The notes under the pieces are model-generated. The model searched no databases. It was not told the origin of the DNA and saw only the letters and a program-made list of their open reading frames with translations. From the NCBI RefSeq assembly GCF_007565055.1, contig NC_044561.1, forward strand, positions 29,715,483-29,779,482: a DNA stretch of 64,000 bases, read 5' to 3'. Shown piece by piece: positions 21,827-33,790 of the stretch. The DNA is from Rhinopithecus roxellana. Taxonomy: Eukaryota; Chordata; Mammalia; Primates; Cercopithecidae. How positions within the stretch are numbered: position 1 is the stretch's first letter; each line of letters starts with the position of its first letter. A program made the position numbers and the translations under genes.

Positions 21827-22208
21827 ATTCCTCTATGCTAGACGTCAGGAAATTTGAAGAAAAATTCAGAGGTGCCATAATGGTTATCTGGTTTCTTGTG
21901 ACCTGTATCCCCATGGTGAAATATTACTGCTAGTGCTGTCTTTGCATTTGACATCTTACCGAGTCCAGATTATTTTACACATTTTCCTCCAGTATAATCA
22001 TATTTTTAAAGCTGCTTGAAAGCTTTTATGGAAAAAGCAGGATTAAACAGTCCATAAAGTTTATCATCTTATGTGTTAAGCCAGGAAGTTACTACAGTGG
22101 AAAATAGCCATTGCTGTGCCAGAGGGAGAATGATAAAAAGCCTGTACAGGGCTACCCATTCTGCCTCTGTTCCTGTCTCCGTGCATTTTTGTCTATGTCA
22201 GAAAGTAT
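21827..22208. other. Unassigned sequence
   Basis: No family recognised. Confidence 0.45.
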
Positions 22209-22480
22209 GGCCGGGCGCAGGTGGCTCACACCTGTAATCCCAGCACTATGGGAGGCTGAGGCAGATGGATCAGGAGTTCGAGACCAGCCTGGCCAACATG
22301 GTGAAACCCTGTCTCTACTAAAAATACAAAAATTAGCCAGGGATGGTGGTGCCCGCTTATAGTCCCTGCTACTCTGGAGGCTGAGGCAGGAGAATTGCTT
22401 GAACCTAGGAGGCAGAGGTTGCAGTGAGCAGAGATTGTGCCACTGCATTCCACCCTGGGTGACACAGTGAGATTCTGTGA
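22209..22480 (+). mobile_element. AluS-like element, sense
   Basis: Begins 'ggccgggcgcaggtggctca', includes 'gagttcgagaccagcctggc' and 'gcttgaacctaggaggcaga', and ends 'gtgacacagtgagattctg'. About 15 bp are missing around 'ggatcacctgaggtcagg'. The tail has turned into a long purine repeat (next entry). Confidence 0.93.
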
Positions 22481-22631
22481 AAGAAAGAAAAAAAGGAAGA
22501 AAGAAAAGAGAGAGAGAGGCAAAGAAAGAAAGAAAGAAAGAGTGAGAGAGAAAGAAAAAGAAAAAGAAAGAAAGAAAAGAAAAGAAAAAAGAAAAGAAAA
22601 GAAAGAAAAAGGAAGGAAGGAAGGAAAGAAA
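22481..22631. repeat. Purine-only (GAAA/GAAAA/GGAA)n Alu tail
   Basis: About 150 bp consisting almost solely of A and G in GAAA, GAAAA, GAGA and GGAA units. It derives from the Alu A tail. The Lys/Glu-rich 90-codon frame across it (22437-22709) is a product of the composition. Confidence 0.92.
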
Positions 22632-23710
22632 TTGGAGTACTTTTTAAAATTCTGTGAAGTTATTCCAAATTATCCTCATCACACTTTGCCCCACCAGAGA
22701 GCAACATAATTTTGCTTCCATTGTTCTATTCACTATGGACTGGCCATCTAGGCCAGGATATGGAGGTGACCCTTGACAATGCCTCCATAAGGCATTGTCA
22801 TAAGGGTGAATCTCTCATTAGTGTTCAGATTCACACAGCTGTATTTGTAGAGCAAAGCATCTAGTCTGATGATACTCGAGCTTGCAGAAAATAAATCAAA
22901 CATCTGGAAAATCATGAGAGAAACATATGCACTTTAAGTAGAAAAGAGCCACTTAGCTCTTTTTTTCTTTAGAACTACCTAAAGAGGCAAATTATGAACT
23001 CTACAGCAAATGAGATATTATCTTACGCTTAGGCAGTGCGGTTTAGTGGAATGATTGCTGATCCATGACTCAGAAGAGTCTCAAACTCATTGCAGTCAGC
23101 TTTTTGCCCCCAGTTGCCTGCCAAAACCGATCCTGCATACTTTATCTATAATACCTTCTGCTAAATATGAAGATCAGTTCTCTGTTCTCAACTTACTTGA
23201 CCTATCATGAGCCTTTGCTAGTTCATTTTTCATTTCTCTTTGACCATCTTTCTTCTTTTGACCTACAAGTCTCCATCCTTTCTTGGCTTTTCCTGTTTCC
23301 TTGGCCAAGCTTTCTCGGTCTCCTTTCTCATATCTCTATTTTCTCTGACATTTGAATGTTAAGATGCCTCTGTCCCAGTCTTAGACCTCTTGATTTCTCC
23401 ATTTCTATCTGCTTTACTGTCGTCCTAAAAGCTCATTTGGTCTCACAACTTTTAGTAATGAGAGTGCTGCAAGCTGGCTGCCTCTTAAAGGCTGGACTCC
23501 AGCTGCTCCTGCGTGACGCTTGGAAGCTCTTCTGCAGATATCAGTGAGGTCTACTCCTTTTTCTCCTTCCTTTTGCTCAAAGAAGCTTGCCCAAAGAAAG
23601 TACTTCAAAAACCAGTATCTTCCTCCATCTTCCAACTCTTGGAACCATTGGTTCCTTTACCATCTTCTTCATTATCCCCCATGTCCCTTATCACCATCTA
23701 ATTACAGTAT
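22632..23710. other. Unique sequence; 3' half pyrimidine-rich
   Basis: No repeat family assigned with confidence. Segment 23160-23700 is rich in C and T ('tttcttggcttttcctgttt', 'tgtcttagacctcttg'-like text), giving frames of 60-110 codons on overlapping phases that show no domain. An old L2 origin for this segment is possible but not shown. Confidence 0.45.
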
Positions 23711-23725
23711 CTTTTTTTTTCTTTT

Positions 23726-23756
<31 letters not shown>

Positions 23757-23842
23757 GAGACAGAGTCTTGCTCTGTCGCCCGGGCTGGAGTGCAATCGCG
23801 CGATCTCGGCTTACTGCAAGCTCCGCCTCCCGGGCTTAAGCG
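23711..23842 (-). mobile_element. 5'-truncated Alu, antisense
   Basis: A long T tract (to 23756) then 'gagacagagtcttgctctgt' to 'ctccgcctcccgggcttaag'. It stops at 23842, so the left monomer and half of the right monomer are missing. Confidence 0.9.
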
Positions 23843-23865
23843 TATATCAAGTGTATAAATTGTCC

Positions 23866-23882
23866 TTTTCCTTTTTCTTTTC

Positions 23883-23915
<33 letters not shown>

Positions 23916-24199
23916 TTGAGATGGAGTCTCGCTCTGTCTCCCAGCCTGGTGTGCAGTGGCGCCATCTCGGCTTACTGCAACCTCCGCCGCCCGGGCTCAA
24001 GCAATTCTCCTGCTTCAGCCTCTAGAGTAGCTGGGGCTACAGGCGTGTGCCATCACTCCCAGCTAATTTTTGTATTTTTTAGTAGAGACGGGGTTTCACC
24101 ATGTTGGCCAGGCTGGTCTCGAACTTCTGACATCAAGTGATCTGCCTGCCTTGGCCTCCCAAAGTGTTGGATTACAGGCGTGAGCCACCGTGCTTGGCC
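23866..24199 (-). mobile_element. AluS/Y-like element, antisense
   Basis: A pyrimidine tail (CTTTT repeats then T) followed by 'gagatggagtctcgctctgt', 'tttgtattttttagtagaga', 'tcaccatgttggccaggctg' and 'gcgtgagccaccgtgcttgg'. It is separated from the truncated Alu before it by about 23 bp and lies in the same orientation. Confidence 0.93.
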
Positions 24200-24250
24200 T
24201 GACCACTGTATCATTTATTCATCACTTGGTGAATTGCGTGTCTGCATCGC

Positions 24251-24736
24251 TGTGGCAGGCTGAATAATGCCCCCTGAAGACACCAGGTCCTAATGCCCAG
24301 AACCTAAGAAACATTACCTTATTTGGAAAAATGATCTCTGTAGATGTGATTAAATTAAGGATCTTAAGAAGCAGAGATTATCTTACATTATCTACATGGG
24401 CTCTAAATGCATCTTACAAGTGTCCCCGTAAGAGAGAAGCAGATGGAAAGTGGACAGACAGAAGCGGAGGGCAATGTGACCACAGAGGCAGAGATTAGAG
24501 TGCTGAGGGCACAAGCCAGGGAATAATCGTGGACACCAGAAGCTGGAAGAGGCAAGGAAAAGATTCTCCCCTAGATCCTCTGGAGGGAGTGAGGTGTTGC
24601 AGACTCCTTGATTTGGGACCAATGACACTGATTTCAGACTTCTCGCTGCCAGAACTGTGAGAAAACAAACTTGTGTTTTTTAAGATATCAAGGTAGTAGT
24701 AACTTGTTTTAGCAGCTGTAGAGAATGAATGCAATT
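24251..24736 (+). mobile_element. MLT1-type solo LTR
   Basis: Starts TGTGGCAGGCTGAATAATGC, includes 'gtgattaaattaaggatctt', 'gtccccgtaagagagaagca', 'ctgatttcagacttctcgct', 'gccagaactgtgagaaaaca' and ends near 'gagaatgaatgcaat'. Long MLT1 subtype; no internal region. Confidence 0.75.
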
Positions 24737-24858
24737 GCTACAGTACAAACTCCATGAGGGCATGGGTCTTTGTAAGTGTGATTCACTGACATATCTCAAA
24801 TGCCTGCAGCATACTGGCTGTCTAGTAAATATTTGTGGATTAAATAAATAATGTCTAT
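24737..24858 (+). mobile_element. L2 3' end
   Basis: 'actccatgagggcatgggtc' and 'agtaaatatttgtggattaa' match the order of the conserved L2 3' terminus. Confidence 0.6.
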
Positions 24859-25037
24859 TTTACACTTTATGTATTAGTACTAACAGCCACCTTGCTTACT
24901 TTTTAGGGATGTTTTAAAACTTGATGAATCTTCTGTGTTCTTATTATCCATGAAGTGTTTTTTGAGACTTTGTAGTTACCAGTAGACTTTAGCAAAAATG
25001 TTTCTACTTATGCTTAAATGATATCCTTGATCATTTT
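24859..25037. other. Unassigned sequence
   Basis: Short stretch without recognisable features. Confidence 0.4.
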
Positions 25038-25390
25038 CAGGTGCCCATCAATGGTAGACTGGGTAAAGAAAATGTGATCACACACACACACACACACACA
25101 CCCCACAGAATATTATGCAGCCATAAAAAAGAATGAAATCATATCCATAAGAACTAATCATTGACCACAAATGGACATAAACGTGAGAACAATACACACT
25201 GAGGATTACTAGAGTGGGGAAGGGGGCAGGGAGAAGGGGAGTATGGATTGAAATATTAGTATCTATCAGGTACTATGCTTACTACCTGTGTGAGGGGATC
25301 TGTACCTCAAACCTCAGCATCATGCAATATTCCCACGTAATAAGCCTGCACATGTATCCCCATATCTAAAATAAAAGTTGAAAAATTTTA
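25038..25390 (+). mobile_element. L1 3' end with internal CA repeat
   Basis: ORF2 end ('tgcccatcaatggtagactg', 'cagaatattatgcagccata') and 3' UTR ('ggtactatgcttactacctg', 'cctgcacatgtatccccata') of an L1PB/L1MA-like element. A (CA)n run at about 25079-25101 replaces L1 sequence that normally reads 'tacatatacacc'. Confidence 0.85.
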
Positions 25391-26344
25391 AAGTTATGTA
25401 TTAATTTTGTCTGTGCTATCTAATGATAATCACCAAAATAGGTAGTAACTATATTTTAAGAAGATGCCATCCAATTTGGAGGAAGAATGTAAAATAAAAA
25501 AACTACTATACACAATCCAAACTTTTTCTACTAATTTTCAACCATTACTAATCATTGCTTTGAATAGTCCTCCAATACTTTTGTCTAGCATTGAACATAC
25601 CTCTCTTAGTATTAGAGCCAGCATTTGTCTGTAGCTTGGTGACCTCTCTGAGCTTTATGCATAAAGTCCTCTCAGGATGCTTCAAAGCAGCCTTTTATCT
25701 TTTCTTTAGTAAGAAATGACTGTCTCCTTACTACAAAGGGAAATTTCCATTTGCCCTTTCAAGTTTTCTGCTTATGCCTCTATTTCCTCTTGTAGACTCC
25801 TACTTCTATGCCTAAGCAAAATCAGAAATAAATTTCCGACAATGTGATCTGGCATATGCCATGATTATTTTTTCTAATCAACGATTTCCCTGCAAGGCTC
25901 AGTTCTTCTACATGTGAATCCACCCTCAAGTAATTCTTCCAGGGAAACACACTTTACCCTTGTGATTCTATTACTCTTGGATTTAAACATTAAACTAAAT
26001 CTGTTATAGACTTATTTAGATATACGGACTTTATTTTGAGGCACTTGGTATTGCCAAACCAAGCTATAAGCTTTACTATATTTTAAGTGCAAAAAGAAAT
26101 GCTGCCAATTAAACCAATAAACCCATATTACCTCCACGTTATTACAGAACTTTTACTTTTTTAATATCCTCTCTTGTTTATGTGGATAAATGAAGTACGC
26201 ATGCATCAGTTATGTACTCACAAAAATATGTGTATAATTCTTTAAAAATAATGAATGACTTGAAACAAGCTTGATTCTATTCTTCTTTTGTACAGCCCCA
26301 CTTATTTGATTTTAGTTTTTTCCTGTCCTGGACAAGTTCTTATT
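25391..26344. other. Unassigned sequence
   Basis: No recognisable family or gene in this AT-rich stretch. Confidence 0.45.
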
Positions 26345-26984
26345 ATGCTTTTCCTGGATTATGCCCACAGAATCGCCTCTTCCTTCCACTAAGCCGTCTT
26401 GCCTCTTGTCTGGTTCCTCTCCCATCCATCTTCCAGATGGTGACGAGGTGATCTTTTCAAAGCATAAAAAATCACGTGTATCCACTGTTAAGCTCCTTCC
26501 TATTTATGGAAACATGCTCAATCTTTGTCTTGCCATGCAAAGTCCTTAATCACAGGTTTCTTGCTATCATTCTCCCCCTCCCCTCTCCCCTCCCCACTCA
26601 CCCAAGCTTCATGCCTGCCAGACATTCATACCTATGGATTTTCTGGAATGTTTCATGCTGCTGAACCTCCCCTGCTTCTCTCAGGTTGTTCCTTCAGGGT
26701 AGGGAATAGATAGCCCTTTCTCATCTAACCAACTGACCCTTAACATCTCAGTTTAAGCCTCACCTTCGCCAGTGGCTCCAGTATCTGAAATTCTTCTTGA
26801 CTTCTGGAGCATGCTAAATATTCATAGCCAGCACAGCATTTGATTTGGTTCACTTGCCTGCCTTTCAGTATATGTGTGAGTTATATTTATTTTTATAAAC
26901 ATATTTATATTTTATTATATACTGCCACCTTCTTGTGGTATAGGACGATGTCTTGCTGTACCAACATTGGGTACATAGTAGGTA
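26345..26984 (+). mobile_element. L2 element, 3' portion
   Basis: Order of motifs fits L2: 'gatggtgacgaggtgatctt', 'tgccatgcaaagtccttaat', C-rich 'ctccccctcccctctcccct', 'gcctcaccttcgccagtggc' and, at the end, 'tgggtacatagtaggtac'. The MLT1 LTR that follows interrupts the terminal repeat; a remnant resembling the L2 tail follows at 27350. Confidence 0.6.
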
Positions 26985-26989
26985 CTCGC

Positions 26990-27344
26990 TATGGTCTAAA
27001 TATATGTGTTCCTCCAAAATTCATATATTGAAATCCTTAACCCCAAAGTGATAGTATTAGGAGGTAGGGCCTTTGCAAAGGATTAGGTCACGAAAATAGA
27101 ACCCTTATGAATGGGATTAGTGTCCTCATAAAAGAGAACAGAGAAGTCCCTCATGCCTTCCGCCATGTAAGGGCATAGTAAGAAACTGCCATCTGTAAGG
27201 AAGTGGGCTCTCACCAGACACTGAATCTGCCAGACCTTTGATGTTGGACTTCTCAGCCTCTAGAACTGTGAGAAATAAATTTTGATTATTCTTCAGCTAT
27301 TGTTTATGATGTTTTGTTATAGCAGTCCAAATGGAATAAGAACA
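26990..27344 (+). mobile_element. MLT1A0-like solo LTR nested in L2
   Basis: Sense LTR: 'ccaaaattcatatattgaaa', 'agtattaggaggtagggcct', 'gaatgggattagtgtcctca', 'ttccgccatgtaagggcata', 'cagcctctagaactgtgaga' and the end 'atggaataagaaca'. Flanks CTCGC (26985-26989) and CTCAC (27345-27349) look like a 5-bp target duplication with one change. Confidence 0.85.
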
Positions 27345-27484
27345 CTCACTAGTTGGTTGATAAATACATAATTAACATTTAAGAATGTATGTAGACAATA
27401 ATTTATTTTACTGTCTTTTATCTACATACTTATCTACAAATGTATAAACATATTATTATATTATATGTCTCTCCTCCCTCTCTG

Positions 27485-27530
27485 TACACACACATGCACA
27501 TACATGTACACACACATATACACACACATT
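27485..27530. repeat. CA/TACA-rich simple repeat
   Basis: Interrupted runs of ACAC and ACATACATG. Confidence 0.75.
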
Positions 27531-27849
27531 TTTCTCTGCACAGCCCAATTTTTTAAATTGGAGAAATTAATGACATATCTCATTTGCATTTTAACATTCC
27601 TTCTATCTTGCTTTTTTATCCTCCTGTTTGTTTCCTTATTAATCTATGGGCTATTAATTGCTTTTGTTTTCATGGTTATTTGTACAATTTCTTCTTTTTA
27701 CTGTAAATATCTGTAGACACATTACCAAGAGACTCCTAGGATTTGAGAAAGATAACCAAAATTTATTTTCTTTTAGAGATGCTTCTTAGGCATCGTATAT
27801 TTAATGTGTTAGTCACTCTGCTGTTGAAAGGTGCAAAACAGACTTACGC

Positions 27850-28932
27850 ATGCACTAAGGTTCCTAGATGTTTTTGTTTTTAAAAGATATATATTTAAGG
27901 TATACAACAGGATTTTTATATAAGTATATATCAAAGATATATATAATTTTTATATATGATATATAAATATATATGTTATATGTTTATATATATTTAGATT
28001 TCACACATAAGTGAGATCATGGAGCATATTTCCTTTTGTGTCTTTTTTCACCTAGCATAATGTCCAGGCTCATCCATGTTGTCATAAATGGCAGGATTGC
28101 CTTCTTTTTTAAGGCTGAATAATATTTGCTATATTTCATCACATATTATTTAATTGTATATCTATATGTATCTATGTATATATCTGTATGTATGTATCTA
28201 TACATCTCCCAGTTGCTTTATCCATTCATTCGTCAACTGGTACTAAGGTTGTTTCCATATTTTGGCTGCTGTGAATTATGCTGCAATGGGCATGGGAGTG
28301 CAGATATCTCTGAGGTGTTAATTTCATTTCTTTTGCATCTATATGCAGAATAGGGATTGCTGGGTCGTATAGTAGATTATTTTTACTTTTGGGAGGAATC
28401 TCCACATTGCATTACATAATGGCTGAGCCAATTGACATTCTTACCAATAGTGTACAAGTTTTCCCTTTTCTTTACGTCTACCCTTTCCAGCAGTTATCTC
28501 TGGTCTTTTTGATAACAGCCACTCTAACAAGTGTGGGGTGACATTTTGTGGTTTTGGTTTGCATTTACCAAGTAACTAGTGATGTTGAGTGCTTTTCATA
28601 TACCTATTGGCAACTTTTCTGTCTTATTTGAAGAAATGTCTATTCAAGTTCTTTGCCATTTTAAAAATAGGGTTGTATTTTTGGCTATTGGGTTATGTGA
28701 ATTTCTTACCTTTTGAATATTAACCCCAGTCAGATGTATTGTTTGCAAATATTTTCTCCCAATCAATGGGCTGCCTTTTCTTTTTCTTTTCTTTTCTTTC
28801 TTTTTTTTCTTTTTTGCTACACAGAAACTTTTTAGTTAGATGGTTAATTTTAACTTTTATCATCTAAGCTTTTGTTGTGATATCAAAAAAAATATATTGC
28901 TAAGGCCAATATCAAGGAGCTTTTCCCATATG
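27850..28932 (-). mobile_element. L1 (L1MA/L1PB-type) 3' part, antisense
   Basis: Reverse-complemented L1 3' UTR and ORF2 end: 'tacaacaggatttttatata', 'cacataagtgagatcatgga', 'ggctgctgtgaattatgctg', 'ggattgctgggtcgtatagt', 'gcaaatattttctcccaatc' and 'aggccaatatcaaggagct'. A TA-rich expansion lies at about 27900-28000 and a TATC/TATG repeat at about 28155-28200. Confidence 0.88.
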
Positions 28933-31639
28933 ATTCTTTGGGTCAGAACTTGCATACTATTCCTCTGTCTCATTTTACTGACCAAAGAAAATTAGATGGT
29001 TGAGTCCTTAGAGTTGGGGGATACTAAAAACTTACATCAGAAGGAACATGAATTCAAGGATGAGAGTTGAATTGGAAACATTTTGCAATCTACTGCAGTG
29101 ACTTTCTCTTTCCTTCCTTAAGACTCCATGAACATTCCTGGAAGCTATGCATTCTCTCAAATAAAGAAAACTTTCTAGATTTAAAAAAAAAAGACATTTT
29201 ATAAGTAAAAGTTTTGTAAGTACTATATGGACAGCTACCAATCACATTGGAGCATGTTTCCTTTTACTTTTTTGAAATATTTAGCTCAAATGTTCTACTT
29301 TTAGTCTAGAACTTGGGTCTATGTAGAAATCTACATCCTCAACCAAGATACTACAAAACAAAAAACTCATGGCAATATAAAAATATAACTTCATTTTTTT
29401 TCTTTTGCTGTTTCTTTAACATGTATTCAGTATGTGTAAGTTTCCTTTGTTTCTAGATGAAAATTGTCAGATAAAATATGTCATCTGGAAAAGATAATAG
29501 AGTATCGCAAAGTGTCTTAAAAATCAGTGGCTAAATGTCAAGGACTAGTTATTGATCAAAAGTGGTAAGAGCTTGGGAAAGGGCCTCCCTGAATTTTACC
29601 ATCTTCAAACCACTGCTTACTTTGTGGTCTTCCCGTTTCCTAGCAGAAAATTCATGGGTTCATTGGACATGGCCATTATTGGGGAATATTCTCTTGACAT
29701 ATCTTGACTCAGGCAAAAATATTTCTTTCATGGTGATGACTCATGTTTTCTTCCATAGGGAGGAATCTGAAATTGATCTCTAACTTCTTGTGGGTGGGGT
29801 CCTTCTGTGTCTTCCCACTTCCCAAACATATGACCCTAGAAAGGCTTTTCCTCCCATGTGGACTTTATCTTGTTTATGTAGAACACACATCCTTTTCTCA
29901 CCAAATTCTAGAAGTGCATCCACCTCCCACTTGCCCCTGGTTGCCTTTGCTTTTCTCAAGTACCAATCAGGACCAGCTCTCTATCTCCTCACCTGCAGCA
30001 GAGTACTTAATCTTTCCCAGTCATGCAGTGGAGGGACCCCTCACCAAGTTTGAAATTAAGAAGAAAGAAATCCCTCCCTGAGATTTAGAAGTGAGAACTC
30101 ACAACATGTCAATAGAAATCTCCAGGAAATGTCTCTAGTATTGCCCCTCTCTTCTCCCTTCTTGACTGATTTATATTCTCAAAGTGTGTGACAAAATCCA
30201 TGAATTCTGGACTTGAGTTTCAGTGATAATCTTGGACAAAACTACATTTTGGTTTAGCATTTCAAGGATGTTTTAAGGTATATTTCATTTTTGTTATTTA
30301 ATAGAAATTTGAATTTTTATATCTTTTTATATTTGCAAGTCTCCACTTGGACCTGACCTGTTTTTAGGTAAGGTTGGTTGGAAAACTGCTCATCCTTCTC
30401 CTTCTTACTTTAAGTAGAGCAACATTTTGGGTACAGAATGCACTACTATGGATTGTTTCAGTAGGAAAATTTTCCCAAGTGGCCTTTAATAGATATATCA
30501 AGAAAACGGTACAGGGGAACCAAGAGTTGGTGGCTATTTAACTTCCCATCTCTTATTCTAGCATGTTCTTTTTTTTCTGATAAACATTATTTTGCCCCTG
30601 TATTCCTAATTCCAGAAAAAAATAATATGATATTTATTTCCCTGTATAAAATAAAGCTCTTGGAAGAAACTGAGAACACAAACAAAGGGAAGCTTTTGAA
30701 TCTGTTTCAATCCCTAACAGGTAAAACCATGCTCTTGGTGTTAATAACATGATGATCTACCTACCATTCAGGTGCTTTATAAAGATAAAACATGGGTAAT
30801 CAAAGTTTTATCATTGGTAAACAGAGAATATCAGGGAATTTCAAACTTTTTGATCTCATATAGTTTTGAGTATAGAGCCTCAGGTTTTTAAAATGAGACA
30901 CTTTTCATTGAAGACCAAAAAGGGAAGAATTACAACACATTCTTTAAAGACCTTGTCATATCATACTTGAGAGGTGACTGCAGAACACTGGCCTGTGGGC
31001 AGCTCCTTTACTTTTTAATTGATTAAATTATCCAAAGTATAGCTTGGGTCTCTTACAGGACAAAGTGGCCTGGGGATGTTGAAGCCTTCTACGGGAAATC
31101 TCTGTGCCTTGCATAAAATGAGCTGACTTGCTCTGAACTACATGCTTTATAGTTGAACCCCTTAGTGTCCTGTGGTTCTTGAACAAATATCCCAGGATGC
31201 CAGAATGATGGCTCCTTTAATGGATCTCATAATTTGGAGGGAAGTTGCAGGACAGTATTATAAACTAAGGTAGGTTAAAAACTGCCAACCAATCAATATT
31301 TTATACTGAGCTCCAAAAAGAGGAATATATAGCAAATGCGTTTTTTAATCATTGTATTTTTTTGTTAGTCAATACTTATCTGACAACTTTAGTTTTCTCC
31401 TACAGTTGTATTTGCTGTTACAAAAAATCTGTTTTGCACCAGATACTTGACCCATATGAAATATAACTTTCTGTCCATTACCAAATTGTCCTTTCCAGGT
31501 GAATATGAACATACAAAAACACTGGACATCTTCTGGAACTTTCATACTTACAGAGTCTCAGATAAATAGAGGATGATGGACACCTGAATTCAATATTCCA
31601 GTAGTTTCCTCTGCATCTCTGTGATTTATCATAATGTAA
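28933..31639. other. Longest low-repeat stretch of the window
   Basis: About 2.7 kb in which I recognise no interspersed repeat. The most gene-like piece is 29560-30080, with higher GC and overlapping frames of 87 and 112 codons on two plus-strand phases (29790-30053 and 29743-30081). Neither shows a domain, signal sequence or codon pattern that would establish coding, and two long phases at once argue for composition rather than selection. Confidence 0.5.
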
Positions 31640-32060
31640 CTACACGAGTCTCCCAATGGGTCTCTTTAGGTTCAATCTTTCCTCTCTTTAATTTCTCCCA
31701 TGAACATTGTCAAATTAATGTTATTTAAAAGTAAAATAATCATCATGTGATCCACCTAATAAAATTCCTGGGAGGTCTCCAATACTACCTTAGCTTTTGC
31801 CATGATACATCTTCATGGTTTTACATCTCTCTAGCACTGCACAACAGCCAAACTAGTCTATTCACAATTGTCTGAACTTTTTTTCAGCCTCTACATTCTT
31901 TTCTTTCTTTGACTCCTCATCACCCCAAAGTACCCGTATTCTTTTGCCAACAAAGTTTAGACTCCACTTCTTTTGGGAAGTCTTTCCTCACCCTCTACAT
32001 ATATTTCCATAGATTTGTATTTACACACTACAATATAATCTGTTAACTAAAACCTATAGA
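31640..32060 (+). mobile_element. Possible L2 fragment
   Basis: 'aagtaaaataatcatcatgt', 'cctgggaggtctccaatact' and 'ttgggaagtctttcctcacc' recall L2 3' segments in the right order, at low similarity. Confidence 0.4.
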
Positions 32061-32476
32061 CATGTTTTGCTAGGCAAAGCTTTGAATACATTTGAGAAAA
32101 CACTAACACATGCAGTTATTGGAATAGATGCCCCCAAACACTTGCAAAAATGTTTTTCTTAGGTAATATATTATGACTCTAGGTTATCTTTATGTGAGTT
32201 AATATTGGCACCTTTTGCTTTCTCTAGCCTTGTCCCCAATTCAGGGCATTTTTTTTCACCTACCAAATGTAGATTGTGTTAGACACAGCCCCTGTGATGT
32301 GGAGAGAAACTTTTATAATTAAAGAAAATAAGCCGTATATGTGTGAACCTGATAAAACTGATAAGAAAAAAACACTGATTTTGAATAGCCCTAGTGAGGT
32401 AGGAGAGTTCCCTGACACCTCTGTGGGACTTGTGACATGGCTGTGACTCATTTACTCAGCCTCCATGCACTCAAAC
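32061..32476. other. Unassigned sequence
   Basis: No recognisable family or gene. Confidence 0.4.
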
Positions 32477-33117
32477 TTCTTGTGGGAGGGGAAGCACACA
32501 GGTGAGCTGGGGCGAGCAGTTTTGGGCTGTGACCCAATGGCAGTGTCTAGGTGTGTTACAACGTGCTTTTAGCTTTGCCATCCATGGATGGCTAAGTGTT
32601 AACCAGCTTGGTGGAGAGTCAGGATGACAGCCTTTTACATACTGCCCTCTTGGTGTCCGTGTCTAGTCTGGTATCCAGGAAGAATCAGGTCACATGGACT
32701 TGAAGGATGGTGAACGTGGGGATTTTATTGAATAATGGAGGTGTTTCTCTGTGGGATGGATGGGGAGCTGGAAAGGGGATGAAGTGGGAAGATGAACTTT
32801 CCCTGGTGTTCATCCATCTTGCTACTGATCTCCTTTCTGATCATCCCTAACTGAACTCATCTTGATGTTGAGATACTCCTTCTCTTCTCTCCTTCTCTGC
32901 CACACTGTTCTGCTGCTCTGCCAGTGGAGCTGGGGTTTATATGGGGAGAGGATACGGGTGTGGCAGGCCAGAGTGGTCTTAGAAAAGGCAACATTTGGGC
33001 ACAAGAAAAGGAATGCCTGTTCCCATTTAGTGCCATGGGTTTCCAGGCTTGAGGGTGGGGCCTTTGCTGAGGAACTGCCCTCTTCTGCCCAGTATTTCCT
33101 GCCTTCTGTCCATATCA
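32477..33117 (-). mobile_element. Solo ERV LTR, family not named, copy 2
   Basis: Minus-strand LTR related to 17735-18404. It starts TGATATGGACAG at 33117-ward, has a TATA-like CCATATAAACCCC at about 32945-32933, and AATAAA at 32729-32724. It contains the same segments in order: 'ggctaagtgttaaccagctt' (compare 'tttaagtgttaacagctc' in copy 1), 'gatgacagccttttacatac', 'aatcaggtcacatggac'. No internal provirus sequence is adjacent. Confidence 0.72.
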
Positions 33118-33684
33118 CTAACTAAATAATCAGTTCCAGTTTATCAACATTCAATCTAATTATTAATGGACTCCTTTTTGGCTTTCTGCAGCCCAAGTGT
33201 GTTGGTTCTCAAGAGGGCATTTGTTAGCTATTAAACTGAGTCCCTGCTTCTGCCTTCACAGTTTCCAGAAGTATGATTTGCTGTCATCTTTACCACTTGG
33301 TATTCACTCGTCATTCTGAGTTTATATAATAATGTCACTCACAATTTGCCTGCTATTCTCTGCCATCTATTTTATATGCTTCACAGATGCTACATAGCTT
33401 AGATTGTAAGATCAGTCAAGGGAGTGGTTGAAATCATGCAAGTTTCTAAACTCACTGGCTGTGCAGGGCTGCCTAGCTCCTTGCAAATGTCATCTGCAAA
33501 ATGAGGTTGTTCGAATAGGATGCCTTTCAAGATGTTTATTTAAGATGAGGATTTAGTGAATCATCATCTCATTCTAATGACTGAAATATATGTGCTGGCA
33601 AGGACAGTATGCCAAGAAGAAAAGGTGAACTTTTTCACTATTCATATTTAGTTTGAGGTTTTTAGAAAGAACTGCTCTTAAGAA
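33118..33684. other. Unassigned sequence
   Basis: No family recognised; a weak MIR-like phrase lies near 33490-33530. Confidence 0.4.
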
Positions 33685-33790
33685 GAGATCTATAGTAACA
33701 GGATTACTGTGATGACCAAACAAAATAATGCACACAAAGCACTTAGTCAAGTATTTAAGAAACAATTTGTGTTCTTATTATCATTATCAA
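33685..33790 (+). mobile_element. Possible MIR fragment
   Basis: 'aagcacttagtcaagtattt' and a terminal 'attatcattatca' fit the 3' half of a MIR, at low similarity. Confidence 0.35.

Noticed and set aside
22437..22709. Lys/Glu-rich 90-codon frame
   Set aside because: It is produced by the purine-only Alu tail.
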